From contig NZ_CAKJTJ010000003.1 in assembly GCF_917563925.1 (NCBI RefSeq), positions 62,001 through 126,000 on the forward strand: a stretch of DNA of 64,000 bases. Reading direction: 5' to 3'. A program made the position numbers and the translations under genes. Source of the stretch: Sutcliffiella rhizosphaerae. Its GTDB lineage: Bacteria; Bacillota; Bacilli; Bacillales; Bacillaceae_I. The notes below the pieces were generated by a model. That model was not told the origin of the DNA. It made no database searches and saw only the letters and a program-made list of their open reading frames with translations. Below, one piece after another: positions 25,771 through 34,233 of this stretch (positions are counted from its first letter, which is position 1; each line of letters begins with the position of its first letter).

Positions 25771-26277
25771 ATGTCTTTTTTTAAAAAATTATTCGGGAAA
25801 AATGAAAGAAAAACCGAAGAAAGATTAGTGGCGCCAATTACAGGTAGGCTGGTTCCACTTGAAGAGGTTCCAGATCCTGTTTTTGCTGAAAGGATGATGG
25901 GGGATGGTATTGCCATTGAACCAACAGAAGGAACGGTTGTATCACCTGTAAATGGAGAAATTGTTCAATTTTTCCCAACAAAACATGCCATTGGGATTAA
26001 ATCTGAAACAGGGGTAGAGGTGCTAATACATGTTGGTCTTGAAACAGTAGGAATGAAAGGTGAAGGTTTTGAGGGGTTAGTAAATGTAGGCGATAAAGTG
26101 TCTGTCGGTACACCTTTATTACATTTTGATGTGGCATTAATAAAAGAGAAAGCAAAAAGCGTTGTAACTCCTATCATACTTACAAATGGAGATATTTTAG
26201 AAACCGTTACAAAGCATGCAGTAAAAGCCACTACCAAAGGTGAAACAGCACTTATTGATTGGAAGATAAAATCCTAA
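25771..26277 (+). CDS. PTS glucose-type IIA component, stand-alone
   Basis: A 168-residue phosphotransferase-system IIA-Glc (Crr-like) protein. It has the family blocks LVAPITGRLVPLEEVPDPVF, GDGIAIEPTEGTVVSPVNG and VEVLIHVGLETVGMKGEGF, whose His near 86 is the phosphorylation site. It transfers phosphate from HPr to a IIB domain. No IIBC permease adjoins it, so it must serve an EIIBC encoded elsewhere, perhaps a sucrose or beta-glucoside permease. The RAT/terminator upstream puts it under control of the PRD antiterminator encoded next door. ATG behind AGGAGG. B. subtilis YpqE is a comparable stand-alone protein. Confidence 0.92.
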   Translation: MSFFKKLFGKNERKTEERLVAPITGRLVPLEEVPDPVFAERMMGDGIAIEPTEGTVVSPVNGEIVQFFPTKHAIGIKSETGVEVLIHVGLETVGMKGEGFEGLVNVGDKVSVGTPLLHFDVALIKEKAKSVVTPIILTNGDILETVTKHAVKATTKGETALIDWKIKS

Positions 26278-26368
26278 TTATTTTTTGGAGTTTCTGTTAC
26301 TTTGTATCGCCCCCCATATTGGTTATAATGATAGGTAATCAGAGCGGAATTATTAGGGAGCGACTAGA

Positions 26369-27199
26369 TTGAAGATAAGCAAATTATTAAATAATAACGC
26401 GGTAGTTGTGAAAGAAGATGACCAGGAAAAAATTGTGATGGGTCTAGGCGTTGGTTTTCAAAAAAAGAAAAATGACATGGTAGACTCCAACAAAATTGAG
26501 AAGGTTTTTGTGATGGAAGAGGAACATGACAAATTCCAAGAACTCCTATCAACACTCCCGGTCGAGCATATAGATGTTGCTGAGGAAATTATCAGTTATG
26601 CGGAAGGAAAATTGCCAGTTCCGCTAAGTAATCATATTCATATTTCATTAACAGATCATTTGTCTTTTGCCATTGAACGCTTGGAAAAAGGCTATCTAAT
26701 CCATAATAAGCTATTAAATGAAATAAAGGCACTTTATAAGCCGGAATATGAAATTGGGGTGTGGGCAAAACGATTGATTAAAAAAAAGCTGGGAGTGGAT
26801 ATTCCAGATGATGAAGTTGGTCATATTGCCCTCCACCTCCATACTGCTAAAATGGGTGCGAACAGTTTACAAAACACGATGCAATTGCCAACCCTTATTC
26901 GAGAGGCCATCAAGATTATTGAAAAAGAATTTGCAATGGAGATCGATGAATCCTCCGACAATTATCAACTTCTGTTAGCGCACGTAAGGTTTGCTATCAA
27001 AAGAGCAGAAGCAAAAGAACCGTTTCCTTCGATGGACTCGGAGATGTTGACGCTATTTCAGAAGAAATTTACGAAATCTTTTAAGACAGCTCAGACAATT
27101 GCAGATTTTTTACAAGCAGAGTACCATATTCATTTTCCAATATCGGAAGTGGGGTATATTACACTTCATATTCAACGCCTTACGGAAAATAGACAATAA
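26369..27199 (+). CDS. LicT/SacT-type transcriptional antiterminator
   Basis: A 276-residue BglG-family antiterminator. Residues 1-55 are the RNA-binding CAT domain (KISKLLNNNAVVVKEDDQEKIVMGLGVGFQKK). PRD1 (about 70-165) has conserved histidines in NHIHISLTDHLSFA and VGHIALHLHTA; PRD2 (about 175-275) has LLAHVRFAIKRA and GYITLHIQRL. PTS-dependent phosphorylation of these histidines controls activity. A matching RAT sits upstream of the IIA gene two positions back, making a local circuit. Starts at a TTG with AGGGAG upstream. It may be transcribed by read-through from the IIA gene or from its own promoter in the 90-bp gap. Inducing sugar unknown. Confidence 0.93.
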   Translation: MKISKLLNNNAVVVKEDDQEKIVMGLGVGFQKKKNDMVDSNKIEKVFVMEEEHDKFQELLSTLPVEHIDVAEEIISYAEGKLPVPLSNHIHISLTDHLSFAIERLEKGYLIHNKLLNEIKALYKPEYEIGVWAKRLIKKKLGVDIPDDEVGHIALHLHTAKMGANSLQNTMQLPTLIREAIKIIEKEFAMEIDESSDNYQLLLAHVRFAIKRAEAKEPFPSMDSEMLTLFQKKFTKSFKTAQTIADFLQAEYHIHFPISEVGYITLHIQRLTENRQ

Positions 27200-27202
27200 T
27201 AA

Positions 27203-27248
27203 AAAAGACCTAAAAAGAGCTTTACTTCAAGCGCTTTTAGGTCTTTTT
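27203..27248 (+). terminator. Terminator of the antiterminator gene
   Basis: Long stem AAAGACCTAAAA..GC / GC..TTTTAGGTCTTT followed by TTTTTA, right after the stop codon. Confidence 0.9.
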
Positions 27249-27331
27249 TATTGGTTGGTGAAATGTATATAATAGTAAGAAATACTATCCACAAAATAAC
27301 TGCTACCAATATTGTGAAAGGAGAACGTTTA

Positions 27332-28276
27332 ATGAAAAAAGGAATCATCTCTTTAGGAGAAGCATTAATAGATTTCATACCAATGGATCACGAAAACCTT
27401 ACCTATCAAAAAAGTCCTGGCGGAGCACCGGCGAACGTTGCAGTTGGTGTGGCAAGACTTGAATTACCATCGACCTTTATCGGCAAGGTCGGAAATGATG
27501 TGCTGGGCAAATTTCTAAAAAAAACGTTGAGAGATTACGGAGTAAATACGGATTTTTTATTATTTACAGATGACACAAGAACCGGAGTTGTTTTTGTTAC
27601 ACTTAAAGATGGTGAACGAAGCTTCGATTTCTATATAAATCCAAGTGCTGATAGATTATTAAATGAAGAAGATATAGAGGAAGAGCTCTTTGAAACTCAT
27701 AAAGTATTACATTTTGGTTCAATCTCCCTTATTGGCGAGCCTTCTAGAAGTGCTACCAAGAAGGCAGTATCACTAGCACGGCAATACGGACTCATTGTCT
27801 CATATGATCCTAATCTTCGACTTAGTCTTTGGGAGAAGGAAGAAGCAGCAAGGTCACAAATTCTTTCAATGCTTAGCTATGCTGACATATTAAAAATATC
27901 CGAGGAGGAATTAGAGTTTATTACAGGAGAAAAGGATATTGTTAAGGGCGTTACGGCACTTGAAACATATAATCTTCCACTTATTCTTATTACACTAGGG
28001 GAAGGTGGAAGCTATGTATTTACAAAAGATGGGCAGAAACATGTCTCTGCCCGCAAAATAAAAACAGTGGATTCCACAGGAGCCGGGGATGCATTTGTAT
28101 CAGGAATATTATACCAGGTACATGAATATGATGGTGACATTCGGAACATCTCTTTAACAGAAGCAGTGAGAATGGCACACTTTGCGAGCGTTTCCGGTTC
28201 CTTAGCAGCATCAGAAAAAGGCGCCATGACAGCTTTACCATCTTTAGAAAAAGTTCAGTCTATTTTAGGGAATTAG
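27332..28276 (+). CDS. PfkB-family sugar kinase (fructokinase-like)
   Basis: A 314-residue ribokinase/PfkB-family kinase. The N-terminal glycine motif is SLGEALIDFIP, followed by KSPGGAPANVAVGVARL; the C-terminal catalytic motif DSTGAGDAFVSG is at about 247 with the base Asp. The pattern fits fructokinases (ScrK type), which act on the fructose released from sucrose-6-phosphate. It follows an antiterminator and a PTS IIA gene, supporting a role in sugar use, but a terminator separates them. ATG with GAAAGGAG upstream. 2-keto-gluconate or aminoimidazole riboside kinases are alternatives. Confidence 0.85.
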   Translation: MKKGIISLGEALIDFIPMDHENLTYQKSPGGAPANVAVGVARLELPSTFIGKVGNDVLGKFLKKTLRDYGVNTDFLLFTDDTRTGVVFVTLKDGERSFDFYINPSADRLLNEEDIEEELFETHKVLHFGSISLIGEPSRSATKKAVSLARQYGLIVSYDPNLRLSLWEKEEAARSQILSMLSYADILKISEEELEFITGEKDIVKGVTALETYNLPLILITLGEGGSYVFTKDGQKHVSARKIKTVDSTGAGDAFVSGILYQVHEYDGDIRNISLTEAVRMAHFASVSGSLAASEKGAMTALPSLEKVQSILGN

Positions 28277-28365
28277 GAAACTTCTTTAAAAAACAGCTTA
28301 TGGTGGCAGGCAGGTTTATGGAAGAGATAGATGCAAAAATATATTAATAGACAAAGGGGGAAAAT

Positions 28366-28653
28366 ATGGAAAATAATAGTTATGAAAAAGAGCACTTGAA
28401 AAAGTTAATTACTTTTAGCTATGTCACGCTTGCTTCTTCTTTTTCATTACTATTATTATTTATTAGCATCGTTATATTGTCCTTTCCGATGATAGGTATT
28501 TTAGATTTTACCTATTTTCCATCAAAGATTGCTATTACCTCATTTATCCTTGCTATTATCTTTTCCGTTTTAGCCATAAGAACATTATTAGGGAAGATAT
28601 TGTTAGTTTCAAATCTATTACTAATGCTGTTTATGGTTTTTTACGGACCTTAA
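28366..28653 (+). CDS. Small three-helix membrane protein
   Basis: A 95-residue protein, not recognised. After a short charged N-terminus (MENNSYEKEHLKKL) there are three hydrophobic segments, at about 17-42, 50-70 and 72-92, so it should be an integral membrane protein with little outside the bilayer. AAAGGGGG precedes the ATG at a good distance, supporting translation. It follows the sugar kinase by 89 bp with no clear terminator between and could be co-transcribed. Confidence 0.6.
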   Translation: MENNSYEKEHLKKLITFSYVTLASSFSLLLLFISIVILSFPMIGILDFTYFPSKIAITSFILAIIFSVLAIRTLLGKILLVSNLLLMLFMVFYGP

Positions 28654-28992
28654 ATCACCTTTAGAGAGGCATATCAATTGGAATACTTATTTAAGAGGTA
28701 CTCTTTGATAGAGAGGATATTCTAGCTGTTTATTGGAGAAAAAGACGAAGACTCCTTGAAAATGTAGGCATTTCTGGTTGCGATGTAATGCTGCCGTAGA
28801 CTTCCTTGTCTAGCCGGAAAATAGCGATAGGCTTGATACCCCCGGAAGGCGATGCCTATTGCGGAGATAAACGGCGTTGTTTTATAGAGCTTTTCTAATT
28901 AAGTGGGACTGTCAGACGAAAGTATTCAATTTCTAGACAGTCCCGTTTGACGGTTTTAAATTAGTATTTCAATGCTTCAAGCGCTTTCAACT
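28654..28992. other. Gene-free 339-bp stretch with two hairpins
   Basis: No credible reading frame. A 9-bp stem GCGATAGGC / GCCTATTGC spans 28824-28862 in a GC-richer island, perhaps a decayed Bacillus-type palindromic repeat (compare 49959-50086). A second hairpin GGGACTGTC / GACAGTCCC at 28905-28944 lies just beyond the atoE-like stop and may act as its terminator, although the T-run is poor on both strands. Confidence 0.5.
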
Positions 28993-30318
28993 TTACAAAA
29001 ATAAGAAGGCAAGCGAGATGACTGCGCCTGATATAAAGAGCACGATCACACAAAATCCCATTATATCCTTGGCTTTTAGGCCAGCGATGGCAAGTGCTGG
29101 TAATGCCCAAAATGGTTGGATGAGATTTGTCCATGCATCTCCCCATGCGACGGCCATTGCTGTTTTTGGAATAGAAACATTCATTGCTTGGGCAGCCTCT
29201 AGAACAACTGGAGCCTGTACTGCCCATTGGCCGCCACCAGAAGGAACGAAAATATTCACAATACCAGCGCTCAAGAATACAAAAAAGTGGAATGTGTATT
29301 CATTGGATATGCTCACAAAAGCTTCAGACATTACATCTGCTAGTCCAGAAGCAGTGATGATTCCCATAATTCCTGCGTAAAAAGGGAACTGAATAATGAT
29401 GCCGCTCGCTCCCTTTATGGCATTCACTACTGCCTCAAGGAAACGGATTGGACGCCAATGGAACAATATTCCGAGAAACAAGAAGAGGAAATTTACAATA
29501 TCAAGATTTAATAAAAAACCATTCCCTGCAAAATAGTAGAATAAGAAAACTAGCCCCATTACCGAGACTCCAAGTGAAATAATCCAACTGTTCTCGAGAC
29601 GCTCAGCAGGTGTCATTTGTTTGTGATCTAAGGCTGCTGCCTGCATGCTTGCAGGATCCTCAAGGACGGCGGGATCTACCGTGACAGCCTCATCCTTAGA
29701 TGGTAGCATGAGGCGATTAAGTAGCGGGAGAATAACAAATAATGCTCCAACTATCACTAAATTCATTGTAGAAAATATGGTTTGACCTGTTGGAATTATG
29801 CCAATTGAGTCAGCAGAAAAATGTCCTTCTGTTGCGATCGTTAAAGGAATCGAGCCGGATAAACCGCCATGCCATACAATGAAACCTGTGTAAGCGCTTG
29901 CTATTAAGAGGCGATAATCCACATTTTTCACTCTTTTGGCTAATTCCTTTGCAAAGAGTGCCCCGATAACTAAACCGAAGCCCCAATTGATCCAGCTGGC
30001 AATAGTAGAAACGATGGTCACGATAATAATAGCTGAGCCAGGTGATTTGGCAGTAGAAGCCATTGCACCTAGAATTTTTTTGAAAATCGGACTGCTAGCT
30101 AATACATGACCGGTGACAAGTACGAGCACCATTTGCATAGAGAAAGCTAATAATCCCCAAAATCCGCCACCCCAATGTTGTACCATCTCAACAGGACCAC
30201 TATCAGTGAATATAAGGCCTAATCCAAATACTACAAATGTAAGAATAATAACAAACAAGAAAGGATCAGGTAAATAACGTTGCATAATACGGTTAAAAAA
30301 AGACGTGATATATTTCAC
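28993..30318 (-). CDS. Short-chain fatty acid transporter, AtoE family
   Basis: A 441-residue membrane carrier with about 11-12 hydrophobic segments, matching the length of Escherichia coli AtoE (440). Family blocks include the N-terminal MQRYLPDPFLFVIILT, WINWGFGLVIGALFAKELAKR, AYTGFIVWHGGLSGSIPLTIA and the C-terminal FVPSGGGQWAVQAPVV. It should import short-chain fatty acids such as acetoacetate or butyrate. The start is taken as the GTG behind GGGGGG, 9 bp downstream; an earlier ATG has its Shine-Dalgarno directly abutting. No acetoacetate genes are adjacent. Confidence 0.88.
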   Translation of the reverse strand: MKYITSFFNRIMQRYLPDPFLFVIILTFVVFGLGLIFTDSGPVEMVQHWGGGFWGLLAFSMQMVLVLVTGHVLASSPIFKKILGAMASTAKSPGSAIIIVTIVSTIASWINWGFGLVIGALFAKELAKRVKNVDYRLLIASAYTGFIVWHGGLSGSIPLTIATEGHFSADSIGIIPTGQTIFSTMNLVIVGALFVILPLLNRLMLPSKDEAVTVDPAVLEDPASMQAAALDHKQMTPAERLENSWIISLGVSVMGLVFLFYYFAGNGFLLNLDIVNFLFLFLGILFHWRPIRFLEAVVNAIKGASGIIIQFPFYAGIMGIITASGLADVMSEAFVSISNEYTFHFFVFLSAGIVNIFVPSGGGQWAVQAPVVLEAAQAMNVSIPKTAMAVAWGDAWTNLIQPFWALPALAIAGLKAKDIMGFCVIVLFISGAVISLAFLFL

Positions 30319-30437
30319 AAATACTTTCCCCCCAGTAAATTTTGTCGAAATTTCTGCCATCCTCCAGTTACCATTTCTATATACATCGTAGATTTCCTTC
30401 TTTTTTTGGTGGTTTCTCTTTATTAAGGTAGAGTGAA

Positions 30438-30478
30438 AAAGACCATGCTGTTCCAAAATCCTGAACAGCACGGTCTTT
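30438..30478 (-). terminator. Terminator of the BCCT transporter gene
   Basis: A 16-bp inverted repeat, AAAGACCgTGCTGTTC on the minus strand against GAACAGCAtGGTCTTT, followed by TTTTC on that strand. Confidence 0.85.
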
Positions 30479-30543
30479 CTATATATAATAAACTGACATG
30501 AGAAGCTTGCCCTGAAGAAGAACTATTTCGTACAACATGTGCG

Positions 30544-32049
30544 TTATATTTTTCTATTTCTTTTTAAGCCTGGTTCACTCTTAACGGAACGGAATAGAGA
30601 ATAACAGATGGCTATTAAGATTACTGTAAATGGCAAAGCTGATACGAGTGAAGCGGTTTGTAACCCTTCTAGTCCACTTGCCATCAATAGCACCGCTGCA
30701 ATTGCAGCCATTAATGTTCCCCAAATGACTCGTAACAGTAAAGGGGGATTCAAGCTCCCTCCTGAAGTCATAGTTCCTAAAATATAGGTAGCAGAATCTG
30801 CCGATGTAATTAAGAATGTAATAATAAGCAAAATGGATAGACCTGAAAGAAGTAAGCTGAACGGTAATTCTGCGAGTGTGACAAATAATGCAGAGGTAAT
30901 GTCAGCATCCACGGCTTGAGCGATAGTGGTACCACCAAAAAGATCAAGATGAAGAGCAGTCCCACCAAAAACAGCAATCCAGAACAGTGCAATAACTGGT
31001 GGTACAATCAACACTCCGAAAACAAACTCCCGAATCGTTCTACCTCTTGATACACGGGCAATAAAAGCTCCAACGAAAGGTGACCAAGCAGTAGCCCATG
31101 CCCAGTAAAAAATCGTCCAATCTCGTACCCATGTCCCGCCTTCATAGGGAGTGAGACGTAAGCTGGTATTAATAAAATTGGAAATGTAATCTCCTATCCC
31201 AAGTGTAAATGTATTTAAAATAAACACGGTGGGCCCAGTAAAGAAAACAAAAACCATGATGATCAATGCGAACGCTAAATTAAAATTGCTTAAGTATTTT
31301 ATTCCACGATCAATTCCAGATATGGTGGAAGAAAGGTATAAAACTAAAATAATGAAGATGACTATCAACTGCGTGAAGGCATTGTTTGGTATTCCAAACA
31401 CAGCATCTAATCCACCATTAATTTGTAGAATACCTAAACCTAAGGAAGTTGCTACTCCCATTACTGTTGCGATTACGGCAAGAATATCAATTGGTTTACG
31501 TATGTATTCGCGTTTTTTGTCCCCGATAATCGGTTTTAGTGTTGTGGAGATTAAACCATCTTCTTTTTTACGAAATTGAAAATAGCCAATAGCGAGTCCG
31601 ACGATTGTAAAGACGGACCACTGGCTTACCCCCCAATGGAAAAAAGAGTACTGCATGGCTGTTCGTGCAGCTTGATCACTAAGTGCATCCACTGTTTCTC
31701 GAGGTGGAGTATAGAAATGGCTCATCGGCTCGGCAACTCCATAAAATACTAGTCCTATTCCGAAACCTGCACTAAAAAGCATGCCAATCCAAGTGAAAAG
31801 TGGGTACTCAGGGCGATCCTCATCGCTACCCAGTCGAATCTTTCCATATCTCGATAGTGCTAAAAAGATACAAAATAAGACGAAAAATAATACCGATAAT
31901 AAGTAGAACCAACCAAATGCATATGTAGTAAAATCAAATAGTCTTGTTGCAGCTGCCCCAAAAGCATCTGGTGCAAAAGCACCTATTACAACAAGCACTG
32001 CCACCACTATGGCAGAAAACCAAAAGACAATATCAAGTTTTCTCAACAT
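30544..32049 (-). CDS. BCCT-family osmolyte transporter (OpuD/BetP-like)
   Basis: A 501-residue carrier with 12 predicted helices. Family hallmarks are present: GIGLVFYGVAEPMSHF, FFHWGVSQWSVF and the cytoplasmic FIARVSRGRTIREFV. It should couple Na+ to uptake of glycine betaine, choline or a relative. One oddity is the substrate-box helix, which reads FYWAWATAWSPFVG where betaine carriers have FYWGWWISWSPFVG, so one of the box tryptophans is an alanine and the substrate may differ. ATG behind GGGGAG; a longer frame with four more residues exists. The C-terminus is short. Confidence 0.9.
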   Translation of the reverse strand: MLRKLDIVFWFSAIVVAVLVVIGAFAPDAFGAAATRLFDFTTYAFGWFYLLSVLFFVLFCIFLALSRYGKIRLGSDEDRPEYPLFTWIGMLFSAGFGIGLVFYGVAEPMSHFYTPPRETVDALSDQAARTAMQYSFFHWGVSQWSVFTIVGLAIGYFQFRKKEDGLISTTLKPIIGDKKREYIRKPIDILAVIATVMGVATSLGLGILQINGGLDAVFGIPNNAFTQLIVIFIILVLYLSSTISGIDRGIKYLSNFNLAFALIIMVFVFFTGPTVFILNTFTLGIGDYISNFINTSLRLTPYEGGTWVRDWTIFYWAWATAWSPFVGAFIARVSRGRTIREFVFGVLIVPPVIALFWIAVFGGTALHLDLFGGTTIAQAVDADITSALFVTLAELPFSLLLSGLSILLIITFLITSADSATYILGTMTSGGSLNPPLLLRVIWGTLMAAIAAVLLMASGLEGLQTASLVSALPFTVILIAICYSLFRSVKSEPGLKRNRKI

Positions 32050-32126
32050 TTTTCTCCCCAATCTTTTTTACAAGTAAGCTAGTAGTTTATGTTTCCCTAT
32101 CTTTGATATATTTACACTTTTAATTA

Positions 32127-32367
32127 GGCTCTTTTCTAAAAGGGTGTTGCTAGTAACCGGTAAAAAGTAGGGTTCTGGGCTTTTCACTAGAAAAGTCGGG
32201 TTCTGGACTTTTCACTAGAAAAGTAGGGTTCTGGACTTTTCACGTGCATGTTCATTGAAAACTTGTCCTTTTGACTGAAACTAAATGCAGAAAAAGAGCA
32301 CGACAGTAACGATTATTACGAGTATCTTATAAATTTCGTAAAAGCAACAAAGTTTGCGAAAACAGCC
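32127..32367 (+). repeat. MITE-like element, copy 1 (241 bp, three internal 28-bp units)
   Basis: Bounded by imperfect terminal inverted repeats GGCTCTTTTC (32127-32136) and GAAAACAGCC (32358-32367). The body is shared with copy 2 at 34893-35077 along its whole length, for example AGAGCACGACAGTA and TTCGTAAAAGCAACAAAGT. Copy 1 holds three tandem 28-bp units (core GGGTTCTGGACTTTTCAC) where copy 2 has one, which exactly explains the 56-bp length difference. No coding capacity, so mobilisation would need a transposase in trans. Confidence 0.75.
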
Positions 32368-32390
32368 GTTAATTATAAAACAGAAATGTA

Positions 32391-32445
32391 TTGACAAAAA
32401 ACTAGTCTACAGGTTATCTTGAAATAAAAGTGAGTAATCACTCAC
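32391..32445 (+). promoter_or_regulatory. Promoter and TetR-type operator of the ABC exporter operon
   Basis: TTGACA (32391-32396) and TATCTT (32415-32420) are 18 bp apart. Ten bases downstream lies the inverted repeat GTGAGT-AATC-ACTCAC (32430-32445), a typical TetR-family operator that would cover the transcription start. The TetR gene is the third gene of the operon, so negative autoregulation is expected. Confidence 0.8.
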
Positions 32446-32467
32446 AAAAAGAAATGAGGCGATGTTT

Positions 32468-33193
32468 ATGTCAAATACAGTAATCGCTGTTCAAGGTCTA
32501 TCCATTGCTTTTGGAAAGACACCAGTGTTAGAAAACATTGAATTAAACGTCAAAAAAGGAGAAGTGTTCGGTTTACTGGGCCCTTCCGGTGCAGGAAAAA
32601 CAACATTGGTTAAAGCGATAGCAGGGCTTCAATCAATAAATACTGGAAAGATAGTGGTGCAAGGGGAAAACATGCCCAACATAAAACTTTCAGAAAAGAT
32701 TGGCTATATGGCGCAATCAGATGCACTTTACCATGAATTGACCGCTTACGAAAATCTTCAATTCTTTTCATCTCTGTATAAAGTGACAGGCAATATGCAA
32801 AAAGAGAGAATAAAAGAAGTGAGCCAGCTCGTTAATCTCTCAGACCACCTCCATAAGCCTGTACAAAAGTATTCAGGTGGCATGAAGCGTAGACTTTCAC
32901 TCGCGATTTCTCTGTTACATGAACCAGAAATTTTGATTTTAGATGAGCCTACAGTTGGAATCGATCCACTGTTAAGGCGATCGATATGGAAGGAACTGAA
33001 GTATTTAAGCGAAAGAGGGACTACGGTATTAGTAACTACTCATGTAATGGATGAGGCGCAAAAATGTGATAGGCTCGCCATGTTAAGAGATGGAAAGATA
33101 CTCGCAGTTGGTAGTGAGGAAGAGCTAATGCGCAAAACAGAAGCGACTACAATGGAAGAAGCATTTCTAGTATTTGGAGGTGCAAGTGTATGA
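32468..33193 (+). CDS. ABC transporter ATP-binding protein (drug-export type)
   Basis: A 241-residue ATPase of the ABC-2 exporter class. Walker A is GPSGAGKTT (about 38), the Q-loop GYMAQSDALYHELT, signature YSGGMKRR (about 137), Walker B ILILDEPTVGID and the H-loop VTTHVMDEA. It powers the permease encoded immediately downstream, with which it overlaps by 4 bp. The start is set at the second ATG, with GAGG 8 bp upstream; an ATG two codons earlier is also possible. The operon, with its TetR gene, resembles inducible multidrug exporter cassettes and lies between two MITE-like elements. Confidence 0.9.
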   Translation: MSNTVIAVQGLSIAFGKTPVLENIELNVKKGEVFGLLGPSGAGKTTLVKAIAGLQSINTGKIVVQGENMPNIKLSEKIGYMAQSDALYHELTAYENLQFFSSLYKVTGNMQKERIKEVSQLVNLSDHLHKPVQKYSGGMKRRLSLAISLLHEPEILILDEPTVGIDPLLRRSIWKELKYLSERGTTVLVTTHVMDEAQKCDRLAMLRDGKILAVGSEEELMRKTEATTMEEAFLVFGGASV

Positions 33194-34206
33194 GAATTCT
33201 AGCAGTCGTCAACCGTATACTTAGACAGTTCTTTAGGGATAAAAGGACACTTGCGTTAATGATCCTTGCCCCGTTACTCATTTTGACGCTTTTACATGTG
33301 GTATTTAGTAACCAAGAAAAGGTGCCGACAATCGGTCTAGTAGAACCTGATAATAACTTTGCAGAAAAATTAGCGACTCTTGATACAGAACTTGTATTGC
33401 TAAACGAAGAACAAGAAGGATGGGATATGATTAAGCAAGGGGAGCTAGATGCATTTTATACACCCGGTCGGTTAGTATTGGAAGGTAGTGATCCAGCAAC
33501 AAACCGCGCAGTTATTCAAGTATTAAATTCCATCCAGATGCCGATGCAGGTTGTAGAACCTGGAAGTAAGTTCGATTTGGTATATGCCTATGGCTCTGAA
33601 GAACTGGAGTTGTTTGATAATATTGGTCCTTTCCTAATTGTTTTCTTTGTCTTCTTTTTTGTATTTTTAATTGCAGGTGTATCCTTCCTAAGGGAAAGGA
33701 CAACTGGGACATTGGAGCGCTTAATGGCAACGCCTATAAAGCGTTGGGAACTAGTTCTAGGTTATATGGGGGGATTTGGATTATTTACACTAGTACAATC
33801 CAGTTTAATCGTATGGTTCGCCATTTACATACTGGACATTAACATGGCAGGAGGATTTGGAACAGTTATGTTTGTGACGTTTACCGTTGCGATTACGGCT
33901 TTATCATTAGGAACACTTCTATCGGCCTTTGCACGCACAGAGCTACAAATGATTCAGTTTATCCCGCTTGTTGTTGTGCCACAAGTATTCTTTTCTGGAT
34001 TATTTCCAATTGAAGCTATGCCTAATTGGCTCCAAAAGATAAGCTTAATAATGCCTTTAACCTATGCAGGAGAAGCGATGAAGGATATTATGATAAGAGG
34101 GAAAGGATTACAGGATATATCTGTTAACCTTCTCATCTTACTAGCATTTTCTCTACTATTCATCATGTTGAACATTAGGGCGTTGAAGAAATATCGTCCA
34201 ACATGA
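33190..34206 (+). CDS. ABC-2 type permease
   Basis: A 338-residue membrane protein: one helix near the N-terminus, a large extracytoplasmic domain (about 45-155), then five helices. FLRERTTGTLERLMATPIKRWELVLGY is the typical cytoplasmic coupling block of ABC-2 permeases, and FFSGLFPIEAMPNWLQKISLIMPLTYAGEAMKDI is the usual re-entrant region. Start codon overlaps the stop of the ATPase gene (ATGA). It should form the membrane half of a drug or lipid exporter. Substrate unknown; the TetR gene follows 27 bp later. Confidence 0.9.
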   Translation: MRILAVVNRILRQFFRDKRTLALMILAPLLILTLLHVVFSNQEKVPTIGLVEPDNNFAEKLATLDTELVLLNEEQEGWDMIKQGELDAFYTPGRLVLEGSDPATNRAVIQVLNSIQMPMQVVEPGSKFDLVYAYGSEELELFDNIGPFLIVFFVFFFVFLIAGVSFLRERTTGTLERLMATPIKRWELVLGYMGGFGLFTLVQSSLIVWFAIYILDINMAGGFGTVMFVTFTVAITALSLGTLLSAFARTELQMIQFIPLVVVPQVFFSGLFPIEAMPNWLQKISLIMPLTYAGEAMKDIMIRGKGLQDISVNLLILLAFSLLFIMLNIRALKKYRPT

Positions 34207-34233
34207 ATAAGTTTAAAGAGGAAAGGAGCACAC

